DNA of 64,000 nucleotides from Amoebidium appalachense (GCA_963693365.1 CAVNZM010000003.1:14074001-14138000), one strand, 5' to 3'. Shown: positions 1 through 12,539, counted from the first letter of the stretch. Notes: generated from the sequence alone by a model not told the origin. Program-made: numbers and translations.

Positions 1-79
1 ACCGACACACACACACGCACGCACGCACACACACACACACACACGGACGCACGCACACACACACACACACACACACACC
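1..79. repeat. (AC)n-rich microsatellite at window edge
   Basis: Interrupted AC/ACGC repeat that continues off the left edge. No gene is visible in it. Confidence 0.9.
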
Positions 80-1225
80 ATGTGATACACACACAGTGCA
101 CGGGCGCATGCCACCCCACGGTGTGACTCCGAGGCTGAAACTCGAGGCTGTGCAACGTTTTGTTTTATACCAGGCAGAGTGCAGACCGTGCCTCAGTCAA
201 GTTTCGTTGCTAACTTGTGACCATAATCATTACATATAATCAACATGTCGGTTTCTGCCAACTTTCTGGCCCACCCCCTACCGGGAAGGAAAAAAACTGT
301 AAATTAATTGCACTTCCTAAACAAATGAAGAAGAAAAATGGTTCCGTGGGTCTGTATAGCAACACCGTGCCATGAAAAAAACTTGCAGACAGAAAAGAAC
401 CCCTCTGTTATTATAAAATTAGAAAGTCATTTCCTAAGCAACATGAATAAGAAAAATGGTGTCGCGGTATGTATTGCAACACCGTGCTATGGAGGGAGGG
501 GGAAACAAAAAAATGCAGACAGAGTGTCATGTGCTGAGCTGATTTGTATTAGTTTGCTTCTATATTTTGTGTTTTGGTGAGTGAATTCCGGGGGTTTTCT
601 TGCATAGTGATGCCGGGGTCTAAGTGGGGTATGAGAAGATTAATCAGTGGTATGGGGAGAACCTGATGCGGCGGCGGCTGATTGTTAAAGGTGCGCGCGT
701 GCATGCACCATGCCTCTGCGTACTCTCCATGTTAAATGTTGTATTGCTTCTTGCTGTGTGCGTGGCGAGACCCATGTTGCCTGCTCGCGTGTGTGTATGC
801 TTATATGTATTGTGAGTAAACGTGTGTACGTGTTGTAGTGCTGTAGGGGTGTCTGAGGTCGCGGTAGCCAATGGTGTGGAGTGCGTGTAGTCTGTGGGGG
901 AGGGAGTGTTGTGATTGGCTGAATGTCACTGTGGTATTTGTCTGGCCAGTGGGCCGCGTGTCTGTGAAGTGTCTCGCGGGGTCGCGGGCTTTTGGAAGTT
1001 CTTCTAAGAACACGAAAAAACTCGCTTCCCACCCAACTCAAAGAAAAGTTTATACGTATACACAGTTTCGAGCCCCTTTAAGCGTGCAGATAGTTAGAGT
1101 AGTTTGTATACACACTGTGTGTTGCCACGACAAGCTACACCCCTTTATAGGGCCCTGCCGCCCCTCACCCTGCCACACGGGCCATGCCGTGCACGGGCCG
1201 CTTGACACCAGATGTGACCTGGCTG

Positions 1226-1278
<53 letters not shown>

Positions 1279-1910
1279 GGGGACCATCCGGTACCATCCA
1301 ATTTTCGGGGGCGTACCATCGATCCGGAATTCGATGGTATTTTCTAAATTTCGATGGTATTTTGGAGGGTCCAAATGGACTTATGGTCGGGCCTGCCCAG
1401 CCACATTCGACGGCCTACTGCGTTTTCCGGCGCAGCCAATCAAATGCAGCCAGTTTGTAGGCAACAATGAGCGCCATCGTAGTATATGACACCCCTATTA
1501 CATATTATGGGTAAGCAGAGGCTAGCATCGGTAGCTCCGAAAGAAAGTTAAGACACCGGATCACAATATCATACTGTGCAGCATTAATAAGGTGATCTAG
1601 GAACAGATAGTCATCTTAAAACGGATATATTGAGGAAGAGAGGAAGAAAAGAGAATAAATCCGCCAATAACCTCCGGTTCTAATACGTTAGCTAACAGGT
1701 TGCACTTATTGATAGATATGCAGCCGCGAGTAAACCGCCCCCCCACACATATTACACATACGAGCAGGAGACACCAGAAACCGATTACACCGCAAAGCCA
1801 TAATCATCTTTGCGTTTCATATTATGGATCATGGTCCCAGATCCGATTGGTCACCAGCTCCAGAGAATTACGTGCACCCTTATCCAATCATCGGTTTCCT
1901 TGTTACTACA
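80..1910. other. non-coding flank of the gypsy insertion
   Basis: No convincing gene. It holds a roughly 117-bp imperfect tandem duplication (about 325-400 and 442-525, sharing AAGAAAAATGGT and GCAACACCGTGC), a 49-base G run at 1229-1277, and a short direct repeat of ATTTCGATGGTATTTT-type sequence at 1330-1370. The last four bases, TACA (1907-1910), are the left copy of the gypsy target-site duplication. Confidence 0.7.
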
Positions 1911-2069
1911 TGTAATGAGGACCGGCGACTGCCGGGCCGATCTGGCCCGAACCGGATCAGGATGACCCGGTCTGAGGGCGCGTGAGCCTGTGGCTCACGC
2001 TCATCAGAATGATATCCGACGACGCCTGAATAAAGACGTCATTCCCCTGTGTAGGGAACAACGGTCAGA
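1911..2069 (+). repeat. gypsy 5' LTR, left part
   Basis: First 159 bp of the 190-bp LTR, with an AATAAA at 2029-2034. It is cut by the copia insertion and resumes at 6292-6322. The boundary base pattern TG...CA is kept in the intact 3' copy. Confidence 0.93.
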
Positions 2070-2175
2070 TGTTGGAATACGTCACCATGTATGACAGCAA
2101 GAGCCTTGAAGTATGTATGTGTCCTAGCTTGTTTGTATTCGTGTCTGCTTTCCTTCTTTGTGCTCTCCCTCTCTC

Positions 2176-2261
<86 letters not shown>

Positions 2262-2990
2262 TATCTCTCTCTCCCTTGTTTCTGTGGGCACAGATATCTG
2301 TAGATCTGTGCACACCTGGCTCTCTTGCCTGATAAGAACTTATTGTATTTTATTTCTGTTTGCTCTCCTCTGTTTATCTGAGAGGTAGCGTGATTGGCTA
2401 GCCTCACTCGTTGTCTTTCCTTTATTTCAAAATGGCCTAGTTTTGTTCTCAAAAGGATGGCTCGCCAATAGTCGCGAGCGAGTACATCTGTAGATTGTGT
2501 TGTGCATTCCTGTGTGTTAATATATGTGTGTTGTGATTGGACAATAGATATATATGGAATTCGGTTTATTGCAAAGTGTCTTCACTTTGAGAGTGTCGAC
2601 TATTGGGAAATATATGTATTTGAATAAGTTTCTTTATAGAGACGAACATAAATATATATGTGAGTTAATAGTGACTAGATGTATAATTACTTAATTTATT
2701 TAAGTAAGAGTTTCTACACTTTAGTTTAATCGGAAGTTGGAATGCGTATGCTCTGTCGGAATGTGTTTTTCTATCTTCTGATAGAACCGATTGGTTCTCC
2801 CTCTTTAGTTGTGATAAGGTGATAAGTCGCAAGTACAAAAGGAACCGAGAGCACAATAAAGATTCAGTTGTTGTTTGAAATCTTTCAATGTCTCGTGAAC
2901 AACTCCGATTGCCCTCTCATTAATTTGTTAGTCGTGTTTTTACATGACACCTCTGTGCACTCTCGCAACCTTATACCTGTCCCAACAACA
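2070..2990 (+). repeat. copia-type 5' LTR
   Basis: 921 bp. It contains a (CT)n plus C(n) tract at about 2166-2260 and a polyadenylation signal in CACAATAAAG near 2853. It is nearly identical to the 3' LTR apart from microsatellite length and a few substitutions or small indels near 2865-2930. Confidence 0.95.
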
Positions 2991-3005
2991 GGTTATGGGC
3001 CCAGT
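2991..3005 (+). other. copia primer-binding site (internal initiator tRNA-Met)
   Basis: GGTTATGGGCCCAG directly follows the LTR. This is complementary to the anticodon-arm region of initiator tRNA-Met, the half-tRNA priming arrangement known from Drosophila copia, rather than to a tRNA 3' end. Confidence 0.88.
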
Positions 3006-3693
3006 TTTTCGCACCCTCTCGCAACACACTAGCAATCGTTAAATTCCTGGTACACATCATAGCTGTGGTCAGCTCCTCATGCACCTCATCTAATGGTCAC
3101 TTGCGTGTTAACGTTGAGTACCTATTCCGTGAATTGACGCCGCCCCCCTTCCTCTTGGTGCTGAGGCCGTGTACATCTCTCCCTGGCGTCCCCTAAACCC
3201 GTCTGTGCTTTTCTGCACATTCCGTCTCTGGCACTTCCCGCCGTCACCTAGCCTCTGCTCCTCCCGCGACCGGCCGTAACCGGTCCTCCGTCACTCCCCT
3301 TGACAAGATCTGACTCATCTTGACAAGAGCTTCTGTCATGCCTTGACAATCGTGCCATCCTTGCAAGTTTCAGCTTGCCCTCATTCCAGTTCCGTCCTGG
3401 TTCCTCTCCGTCACGTCAAACCTTCCTCCACCCTTGGTTCTGCCGTCGCGCTCCAAGTTCTTCTTTGACACTTCATGACGTGTCCCCCTGTCCCGACGTG
3501 GTCTTCACCGCGCCGCCCTGTCTGCCCCGGAGGCTCCCATTCCATAACATCGAAATCCCAATCACTCGTCAAATTTCAAACCCCGGCTCCATTCCGATCG
3601 ACGATCATTTGACACCCCGTCTCGATCCGACTTGACTATCCTCCCTCAAGTCCATCTGAAGTACCCAAATTCGGTACTTCTTTCCAGTCTCCC
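3006..3693 (+). other. copia leader / remnant without recognisable coding
   Basis: Pyrimidine-rich stretch with several short CTTGACAA repeats near 3300-3350. Short open frames here have no retroviral Gag features. It looks like leader plus the edge of the large internal deletion. Confidence 0.5.
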
Positions 3694-4695
3694 GTGTTCA
3701 ACACAGTCCAAGCACTTTGTGCTTTCCTACTCCATAGGAGTCCCGGCCCCGAGTCCCTGCCAGAACCGTTTACCATGTCGTCCAACATGCTCCCTTCCAG
3801 GATTTCCAACCCTGTTCCCACCACCGTGCCGTCACTGTCGCCGGACCCCTCACATTCCATGGATCTGCCCCGCATTCCGGCAGCAGTTTCCTCCGATCAC
3901 GTGGCCAGCCTCGTCGAGCTCTCAGCTCCCCCAAACCCTGCACGGGCCCCAGTTACCCCTGCAGCTGTTTCCCCCCGTTACCCCCCCGACCCCGGCAAGC
4001 AACACGTGCTGCCAGGTCCGGCCGTTCCCATCCACGTTTCTAGCCAGCCTACCGTGCTGCCTGCCCCCGTTTCCGAAGCCCCTGTCTTTGACGAATCACA
4101 ATTCACCACGGCATCCAATCAGATTTCTGTGCTGACCACCAATCAGCCGACTTCAATCGATCCATCACTGCCGTCCCTGGATCCTCACTCCGATGACGAT
4201 GAGATTCAGTCAGTGATTCTCCGTCGTTCCCCCCGTCGTGTGCCTGCCCCCGTGGGTCCACCCACCCACCCCCCCACCGGCCAGCAACCCCTGCTGCCGG
4301 CCCCTGCCGTCAATGACCACGTACCTGGTCATCTAACCCCGGTTCGTCCTGGGTCTCCGGAGTTCCACTCGGCCCTGTCCAGCCCCGTGTCATCCGACTC
4401 CCCCCTCAACACGGCACCCATCCCCGCCATCCAGGCTCCCATCCCCGAACCCCGAGTGTCTGTCCCAGACACTCCCCCGGCCCCTGAGCCCCTCCATCCC
4501 GTCCCCCGTCGTTACTTCTACACCAAGGACTACATCAACAGTGGGGACGTCACTGTCACCTACATCGACACCAAGAAGAACCTGGCCGACATCTTCACCA
4601 AGCCTCTGGCTGGTCCGGCCCACGACACACACCGTGCCAACCACAGTCTCCGTGACTGCCCCGTGCACTGGTGTTCATCATCGAGTGGTTTCTGA
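3694..4695 (+). pseudogene. copia Pol remnant: Pro-rich linker fused to RNase H tail
   Basis: A 333-residue open frame. Most of it is a Pro/Ser-rich segment containing SDDDEIQS and RRSPRR, resembling the linker between integrase and RT in copia polyproteins. The last 60 or so residues switch to the conserved end of copia RNase H (RRYFYTKDYINSGDV, then NLADIFTKPLAG). The whole RT core and most of RNase H are missing between them, so the deletion junction lies near 4500-4515. No Gag, protease or integrase catalytic motif remains. A passive structural role as a non-autonomous element is more likely than a functional protein. Confidence 0.75.
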
Positions 4696-5379
4696 GTAGG
4701 TTGGGGCCCTGGACAGCAGTTGACACCCCTACAGTGATCAAGATGCCTCCCAACGAAAGTCTACTACTCCTCATCGTTTCTCTTCATCAGTGGGGACTCA
4801 GTCTTCCATCGTCATATGTGTGCATCTTCAGTGGGGATTATTCTCCCCCATCCGTCGTTTATTTATATTCATATCCCACCATATATATTGGTTTTCTTCT
4901 ATATTCGACTTATATATATGTCGAACTGGGATGGCGTCCCAGTATAAATAATTATCTATAGCCATGACGTGCTGGTTGACTGCCAGTCTAAACCTAGTCC
5001 ACGGGATGCACCTTCCCCGTGTCTTAACTGGTTGACCACCAGTCTATAAATCAGTCCACAAGATGTTCATGCCTTGTGTTTACCTGGGTGGTCCCCAGTA
5101 TAAACCATTAGCCACCAACACGTCACACATACACTAGTGTTTCCTATATATATATATATATATCGCCGATAACCACCATGATTTCTTATTTCGAGTCTTC
5201 AGAGGCAACCGTCGTTGTGTGCCTCTTCAGTTTTGATTCTCTCCTTCCCACCTCAAGGATCTTCGGTTTGCATCCTCGAGTGGGGAAACTTGAGTGTGAC
5301 GGCCCCTCCTGTGTTTGGACCTCATCTACCGTCACATCAACAGACACGAGAACACAAACTTCAACCCCTTGAGTGGGGA
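4696..5379 (+). other. copia 3' untranslated region with repeated AGTGGGGA motifs
   Basis: AGTGGGGA-like purine motifs recur (near 4788, 4832, 5279 and 5372). The last one abuts the 3' LTR and is the likely polypurine tract. Between 4966 and 5110 is a diverged tandem repeat built on GGTTGAC, CCAGTCTA and AGTCCAC, able to form hairpins. An AT dinucleotide run lies at about 5146-5162. Confidence 0.6.
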
Positions 5380-5472
5380 TGTTGGAATACGTCACCATGT
5401 ATGACAGCAAGAGCCTTGAAGTATGTATGTGTCCTAGCTTGTTTGTATTCGTGTCTGCTTTCCTTCTTTGTG

Positions 5473-5517
<45 letters not shown>

Positions 5518-6286
5518 TCTCTCTCTCTCTCCCCCCCCCCCCCCCCCCCCCGTATCTCTCTCCCCCTTGTTTCTGTGGGCACAGATATCTGTAGATCTGT
5601 GCACACCTGGCTCTCTTGCCTGATAAGAACTTATTGTATTTTATTTCTGTTTGCTCTCCTCTGTTTATCTGAGAGGTAGCGTGATTGGCTAGCCTCACTC
5701 GTTGTCTTTCCTTTATTTCAAAATGGCCTAGTTTTGTTCTCAAAAGGATGGCTCGCCAATAGTCGCGAGCGAGTACATCTGTAGATTGTGTTGTGCATTC
5801 CTGTCTGTTAATATATGTGTGTTGTGATTGGACAATAGATATATATGGAATTCGGTTTATTGCAAAGTGTCTTCACTTTGAGAGTGTCGACTATTGGGAA
5901 ATATATGTATTTGAATAAGTTTCTTTATAGAGACGAACATAAATATATATGTGAGTTAATAGTGACTAGATGTATAATTACTTAATTTATTTAAGTAAGA
6001 GTTTCTACACTTTAGTTTAATCGGAAGTTGGAATGCGTATGCTCTGTCGGAATGTGTTTTTCTATCTTCTGATAGAACCGATTGGTTCTCCCTCTTTAGT
6101 TGTGATAAGGTGATAAGTCGCAAGTACAAAAGGAACCGAGAGCACAATAAAGAATCAGTTGTTGTTTGAAACTTTATCTTTCAATGTCTCGTGAACAACT
6201 CCGATTGCCCTCTCATTAATGTGTTAGTCGTGTTTTTACATGACACCTCTGTGCACTCTCGCAACCTTATACCTGTCCCAACAACA
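5380..6286 (+). repeat. copia-type 3' LTR
   Basis: 907 bp and nearly identical to the 5' LTR. The (CT)n/C(n) tract is shorter (about 5479-5551). It is followed by TCAGA (6287-6291), the right copy of the duplication. Confidence 0.95.
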
Positions 6287-6291
6287 TCAGA

Positions 6292-6322
6292 TCCTGTAGT
6301 AGAAGTCTCGTCCTTCTTTACA
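6292..6322 (+). repeat. gypsy 5' LTR, right part
   Basis: The remaining 31 bp of the interrupted 190-bp LTR, ending TTCTTTACA and matching 12889-12919. Confidence 0.92.
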
Positions 6323-6340
6323 TGGTAGCAGAGATACAGT
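6323..6340 (+). other. gypsy primer-binding site (3' end of initiator tRNA-Met)
   Basis: TGGTAGCAGAG follows the LTR directly. It is complementary to the CCA-bearing 3' end of initiator tRNA-Met, with one base missing relative to the usual tRNA further in. Confidence 0.85.
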
Positions 6341-6494
6341 GCCGTTAAGAACTACACACGCTCCTAGCTAGGATATACGCATACATACACCCAGACTTTT
6401 TAGTCCAACACGCTTCCCATCACCTCTGCTACCAACCACCACACAACTTTTCCAGTTTTTCGCCGTTTTTCGCGCGTTTACCACTTTACGTTGT

Positions 6495-8153
6495 GTGTGG
6501 GTTTCTACCTGCAGATACAGTTCTTTTTGTCGAACCGTCTCCCCCTTAGCATGGCTGACACTCGCTCGCCTGGATGGTCACGTCACAGGAGGTAAGGTAA
6601 ATGCTACTACCACACAAGATGCACGGTTTGGGGCTCAGCTCCCATTCCTGCAACAGCTTGCCGCTAATATCTCAGGCACAGCTGCAGAAGACACTCGTAT
6701 CCCTAAGAGTGCCCCACACATGCTCGATACCCTTGGGCCGGGCGTGTGGGTTGGTGGTCGGTTTATCTCTACCGACGACTTCACGGTGGCGGCTGCCCAG
6801 CATGGCTGGCAGCCTCCCCGCCAAGAGGCCAACGCCCCTGCTAAATGCCAGGGTGTGTGCGGTGGTCCCGCTCACAAGGGTCCTTGCCACCATTGCTCCA
6901 ACTGTGGCAAAATTTAATACCATGATCCCTTGGTGTGCCCGGCCGCTGTGGCTTCTCGTTTTCAGCGCATGCCTTATGACACGCGCCAGGCTATTGCCAA
7001 AGTGCTGGGCAAGAACCCGGCACTGCTGACAATCGCTAACCAGCAAGCTACCGGCGGTCACCAGGCCGCGGGTAAGGGAGGCCGTGGGGGCAACCCCCGC
7101 GGCCGTGGTGGCCGGCGTGGCGGAGCCGGGAAGCCGGGCGGACAACCAGTCGCTCCAGTTCTCCCCGCCCCTGCCCAGGCTACCCCCACCTACTTGCAGG
7201 GTCCAGACGGCAACTTCTACGCTGTCATGCCCATGGGACCCGTCCCCAACGGATTCCAAGCCCTGCCTGGCAGCGCGAACCCCACTGGTAAGTCGCTTCC
7301 TCTTACTCGTGAGGTTTCTTATGTGTCTGTTACCTCTACACATCCCGCTCCGGACTGTCAGAGTATTGTGCAACCAGCCGTCTCTGCCAGCACCACCATC
7401 ACGGATATGCAACCAGCTGTTTGTGGTGGCATTGCGGGTCGTGTAGTGGCAGCTATCACATTTGCTGACGCTGCGAAAGGCAAGGGTCCTATCTACTATA
7501 CCAACACTGTCCCCACCTCTCATGGACACCCACCTCTTGGTATAGCCACAACTATCGGTGGTACATGGCGTAGTACGCAGAAACGTAAGGAACCACACAT
7601 CCCTGCGAAAATTATGCGGGCCGTCCTGGCAACTAAAGAAGGCAAGCTGTCCCTACCACTTACTCGGGTGCACTCTAAGACGACTACACTGGCCTCTGGG
7701 CCCACCACAGCCCCACCCCCTGTTGTGGTGGTGACCCCAGCGGAGGAGCTGAGAGAGGGTGTATGTGGCTCTGTTCCTTTGTCGTCTCCGGTCATGGATA
7801 TTGATATCACACGACCACTTGGTCCCGCAGACCACCCCACTGCCATCACCTTGGAAGCAGGTGTAAATGGGTGTATTATGTCTATGCTCGTCGATCTGGG
7901 TTCTTTTGCTACACTCATGCAAACATCCCGGGCCCACAGAATAAGCGGAGGTACCAGTGGACTCCGTCAAGAAGCCTTCCGAGCATCCAGCGCTGGAGGA
8001 GACTCTCTACACTACCGCGGCACTATCTCCGCCGCCATCACTTTAAAGGATATGCATAGTAACACCACCTTACGTGTGCAAACCGGAGTCTCTCTCATTG
8101 ACAATTCCTCGCTGTTGGTTTTATATTGGGCACTGATTTCTTTATTCGCCTGA
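6495..8153 (+). pseudogene. gypsy gag and protease, broken by a stop and a frameshift
   Basis: One reading frame carries a Gag-like region, a cysteine/histidine nucleocapsid knuckle (about 6855-6945), an RGG-rich stretch (NPRGRGGRRGG) and a retropepsin domain. A TAA at 6915-6917 lies inside the zinc knuckle and splits the frame. The protease active-site motif reads VDLGS instead of the usual D-[ST]-G. The frame then drifts into a nonsense end (NSSLLVLYWALISLFA) while the expected end of the protease continues in the next frame from about 8115. The true start is unclear: an ATG at 6551 runs only 14 codons before a stop. Confidence 0.82.
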
Positions 8154-10450
8154 AGAACCGCGGTGTGAAAATGACTATGAACGACTACAATACTCTCACG
8201 TTTGTGTACATGCAGCAGTCCGTGACTGTCCCGCTGCATCACGCCCGTGCACCCAGCAGGGTAGCCGGTGTCTGTCTGTATCATAATAGACAGGACAGTC
8301 TCCATGACCTTTTCGGTCCCAGTGCCGTGTGTCTGTGTACATGTGTGGCAGCACCAGCTCCCCCTCCCCCCCTCCCCCCTCCCCCCTCTCCCCCAACCCT
8401 CCCTCTCCCTCCCCCTCCTCCCCCTCCCCCTCCGCCCCCCTCCCCCCTGCTGGCTCTGCTGCCCCATGCACTCCCAACAACACCGCACACCCCCCTGTGC
8501 ACCCGGACGCATCGCTTCCGTCCCCCCCCCGCACCGGCCCCCAATCAAACATCCTCGGCCCAGATCCCCCCCCAGCGCACTCCACGACGCACATACTGGG
8601 CACGGGTGAGAGAGACAGTCGTCATCCCCCCGCGTACAGAATATACCCTCCCTCTGTACCTGGAAACACCCCCTGATCTCATAGGGAGAAATGCTATACT
8701 GTACCCAGCACCTTTCATACGCAATATTGCACAAAGTCATACAACTATGCTGGCGTACACCTACATAGATTTACCTAAAGATCAAAAGGCCACTATGATG
8801 GTCATGAATCCCCATCGCTGGCCCATCCGGCTGTATCGTCACACAAAAGTGGCTACATATGACCCCTATTATTGTGACGACACTACTGTGTACACTGTGA
8901 CATGAGAAGACTTTGAGCAAGGCTCTGGCCTCCTCGATGACTTGTCAACACGTACACCTACAGACACAGCCGAACGCAGTGATCGCTCTGATAAGCGTCC
9001 CAGGGATCTTAATGACCCTGAAACCACTTTCGAATCGGTTCCCCCTGACCCGAAACGCCCACACATACATGAAAGTGCGCGTGCGCCGGTGCCGTCGGAA
9101 ACCTCAGGAGCACGTTCGGGGCACATTTCTTCCTCCACGGAAGGTACCCCGACCACGCTCCCAAATCCTTTTGCGCGTGATCTCTCTGATGCAGAATGGC
9201 TTACATTACTTGCTGCATCTATTACTACGGCCCCGTGTTCTATTCCTAACACCGAAAAACCCACAACTGATAATTCTTCTAATAATTCTTCGTTGGGTGG
9301 GGCTTTGTCAGATGAAGAGATCACAAAATTATTAGAGGATCCAAAAAAGTATAATCATTTAACCCCGGTGCAACGCAATCGCATTCGGGAGCTTCTGATC
9401 AAATATAAACGATTGACAGATCTCACCAATCTCGCGGGTACCATGTCTCAATCGGGTACCACGCATGTGATCCGATTCAACGATAAGTGGGCTGGACGCC
9501 CACTCACATGTCACCCGCGGCGCAACGCTGAAGTCGAGCGCCTCGCGGTGAAACATGAAATCGCCGAGATGCTCAAACTTGGTGTCGTACGCCCTTCTCG
9601 ATCGGCCTGGGCTTCGCCAATTGTATTGGTCAAAAAGCCCGACGGCTCTATCCGTTTTTGCTGCGATTTTCGCCGCTTAAACAAAATCACCGAGAAGGAT
9701 TCATACCCCATGCCGCGTATTGATCAATGTCTTGATGCTTTGCGCAACGCGCGATACTTCACGACACTTGATCTGCGCGCCGGGTATTGGCAGATCCGAA
9801 TGGATGAAGATTCGATTGAGAAAACTGCCTTTACCTGCTCAGAGGGGCTATATGAATGGGTCACGATGCCATTCGGCCTTTGCAATGCCCCCGCTACATT
9901 CCAGCGCCACATGAATCTAATTTTAGCTGGCCTCACGTGGGACATGTGCCTCGTGTATCTCGACGATGTCATCATTTACTCTGACACCTTTGATGATCAC
10001 ATGTTTCACTTGGATGTAGTCCTCACAAGACTACAAAATGCCGGCTGCAAATTGAACATTAAGAAATGTGAATTTGTCCAGCCGCAAGTGAAATACTTGG
10101 GTCACATTGTTTCGGACAAAGGTATTGCACCCAATCCCGCAAAGATAGAGGCGATAAAAGATTGGCCCATACCTACTACCAGTGCTGAAGCTCTTTCATT
10201 CCTCCAGCTCTGCGCGTGGTTTCGAAAGTTCGTGAAGGATTTTGCGGAAATCGCACATCCTTTACGCGAGATCACCAAGCCCTCTAATCCTTTTACTTGG
10301 GGCCCTGACCAACAACAAGCTTTCGATACCCTCAAAGAAAAATTAACGACCGAACCAATCTTGGGTCACCCTGACTATGAAAAACCATTTTGGCTCGAGA
10401 CCGACGCATGTACAAAAGGTCTCGGCGCTGTGCTTTTTTCAAAAAGATGA
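8115..10450 (+). pseudogene. gypsy pol part 1: protease end, linker, RT, start of RNase H
   Basis: Begins with the protease closing motif LGTDFF, then a pre-RT region interrupted by a poly-proline expansion (CCT/CCC repeats, about 8360-8460). A TGA at 8903-8905 interrupts the same frame. From about 9370 the reverse transcriptase is well conserved: KPDGSIRFCCDFRRLN, TTLDLRAGYWQ, FGLCNAPATFQ and the catalytic YLDD at 9956-9967. RNase H begins (FWLETDACTKGLGAVLF) and is cut by a frameshift in the T6/A5 stretch at 10434-10445. The enzyme would copy the element's RNA in cytoplasmic particles if intact. Confidence 0.92.
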
Positions 10451-12539
10451 CCAAGGGCACCCACGCGTGATTGCATACGCGAGCCGCTCACTGCACGGCT
10501 CCGAGAAGAATTATGCTGCCACCAAACTTGAAGCCGCGGCAGTTGTATGGGCAGTACAATACTTTCGGCCCTATCTCTATGGGAAGACTTTTGATCTAAT
10601 TACTGATCATCAAGCTCTTTCCTATATGTTTTATAAACAGGAACTTACGGGTATTTTTGCTCGCTGGGCTATTACTCTTCAGGAGTACCATTTTAACATT
10701 ACTTATCGCCCCGGCAAACATAATCAAGTTCCTGACGCACTGTCACGCAACCCTTTACCCCTCTCGCCCGATGAACCAATCGGAACCGACGAGAGCGCGG
10801 TAAATTTTGTTGAAGGGGATCCCGATCTGTATGATGACTCTCAAGACTATATTTCTACCATTGTTTTTGAGTCCTGGCATGCCCTCAATACCTCGGCAAA
10901 TGCCAAATCATACAAAAGAAATAATTCTCATGATCTGGAAACTGATTTAATATCAGCGATTCTCCCCACTTTCAACACACTGGATCCACAACAGGTAAGC
11001 GTGATGCAACTTTTAGATTCATCCCTTCGGCCAATCATCGATTATCTAATGTTGTCCAACCAACCGCTCCCCGACGACCCAAAAGCTGCACGCAAAGTAG
11101 CAGCTGAGGCCCCCAATTTCGTTATCCATGATAATATGCTTTATCATATTTACAAACCATCAAAAATCGCCAAACGCGATGAATACAAATATCAACTTTG
11201 TATACCGAATGGTATGAAAAAGATGGTTTTGGAGGCCTGCCACAAAAATGTTCTTGCTGGTCATCGTGGAGTCACAAAAACCTTTTATAAACTTCGCGAA
11301 CTGTACTATTGGGATAACATGTTCGCTGATGTGCAACACTATGTACTATCGCGTGAAAAGTGCCAATCGGGGAAAAACCCCCCGCATAATGCACGTGCTC
11401 CTTTACACCCCAGATCTATTCCTGCGGGTGCCTTCGCAGAGGTCCACATGGACTTCATACAAAGCTTACCCACTACCTTCGCGAAAAATAAACACATCGC
11501 AGTGTTTATTGATCGTCTGACACGCTGGGTAATTACGGTCCCATTACCTGACCTCACTGCAGAAACAATTGCACAAACACTATTAGAGCACGTAATATGT
11601 CAGTACAGCGTACCGACACGCATCATATGCGATAGCGCTAAACAACACATGAGTAAGCTCATCACTGACGCATGCCGCTTACTTGGCTTGGAACGGCTGA
11701 TGTCGTCACCGTACCACCACCAATCCAATGGCTTGGTGGAACGCCAAAATAAGACTATCTATTCCATCTTGCGTATGTACACTTCCTCCCATCAGTCTGA
11801 TTGGGATATCTATCTCCCAACTACGACCTGTGGGATAAACACGGCCGTACAAACCAGCACGGGAGATACACCTTTCTATCTCACACGTGGTTACGACCCA
11901 CGTCTCCCACTGGACGCTAATCTAAACCGGCCTGTTGATCCCTCCAACACGGAGGAAGAATATATTGCACGCTTGACTACCCAACTGCGCGAAGCACGCG
12001 AAGCAGCTGCTCGTGCTACTGTCAACGCGCAACTTATCCAAAAACTACACCATGATAAAAAGGTGAAACACCTGAAATTTTATCCTGGTAATGTTGTGTG
12101 GGTTCATAATCCGTCCACAAAATTGAAACGTACTGCGAGATTATCACACCAGTGGACTGGCCCTTTCAGGGTCATACAGGAATCCCCCCACAACCCAGAT
12201 ACCTACATTCTTGCGTATTTGAACAACAAACCGTACAAATATCCGGTACATCATGACCGCATGAAGCGGTATTTGGACCCCAGTGTGCGTCCCATTGATG
12301 TTCCGCTTCCGGCACCCACGGTAAATTCGATTCAACCCCCGGTGCCTATCGCGATCACCCGGGAACAGCCCCCGATCTTTGAGGTCGAAATGGCGGATGG
12401 TTCCCTCCAATCATGGCCCGATGACCATGATCACTGGTCCACCCCCATTGGGTTAGACCAGATCGCAATCTACACACTGGCCCAATCCCGACTGGCCAGC
12501 ACACCAAAGCAGTTCCCGCGTCCAATGGACCTGGACTAA
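10446..12539 (+). pseudogene. gypsy pol part 2: RNase H end and integrase
   Basis: Continues RNase H (VIAYASRSLHGSEKNYA, LITDHQALSYMF, RPGKHNQVPDALSR), then a spacer, then integrase. The zinc-binding region has both histidines (CHKN, GHRG) but the first cysteine of the CxxC pair is Arg (SREKC). The catalytic triad is present with canonical D-35-E spacing: Asp at 11451, Asp at 11631, Glu at 11739. The usual glycine after the second Asp is replaced (DSAKQHMS). A GPF-type motif (WTGPFRV) near 12155 marks the C-terminal domain. No chromodomain and no envelope are seen. Confidence 0.93.

Larger units (their letters stand above)
2070..6286 (+). mobile_element. Ty1/copia-type element, internally deleted, nested in gypsy LTR
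   Basis: Two long terminal repeats (2070-2990 and 5380-6286), both TGTTGG...ACAACA, enclose a 2.4-kb interior. The five-base duplication TCAGA lies at 2065-2069 and 6287-6291, and the intact gypsy 3' LTR carries a single TCAGA at the matching place. This gives direct evidence of the empty site. The interior keeps a copia-style primer site, a proline-rich Pol segment and the last RNase H residues, but gag, protease, integrase core and RT are absent. It is therefore non-autonomous. Confidence 0.95.

Noticed and set aside
6323-6340. tRNA gene at the gypsy PBS
   Set aside because: Only the complement of the tRNA 3' end is present; no cloverleaf follows.
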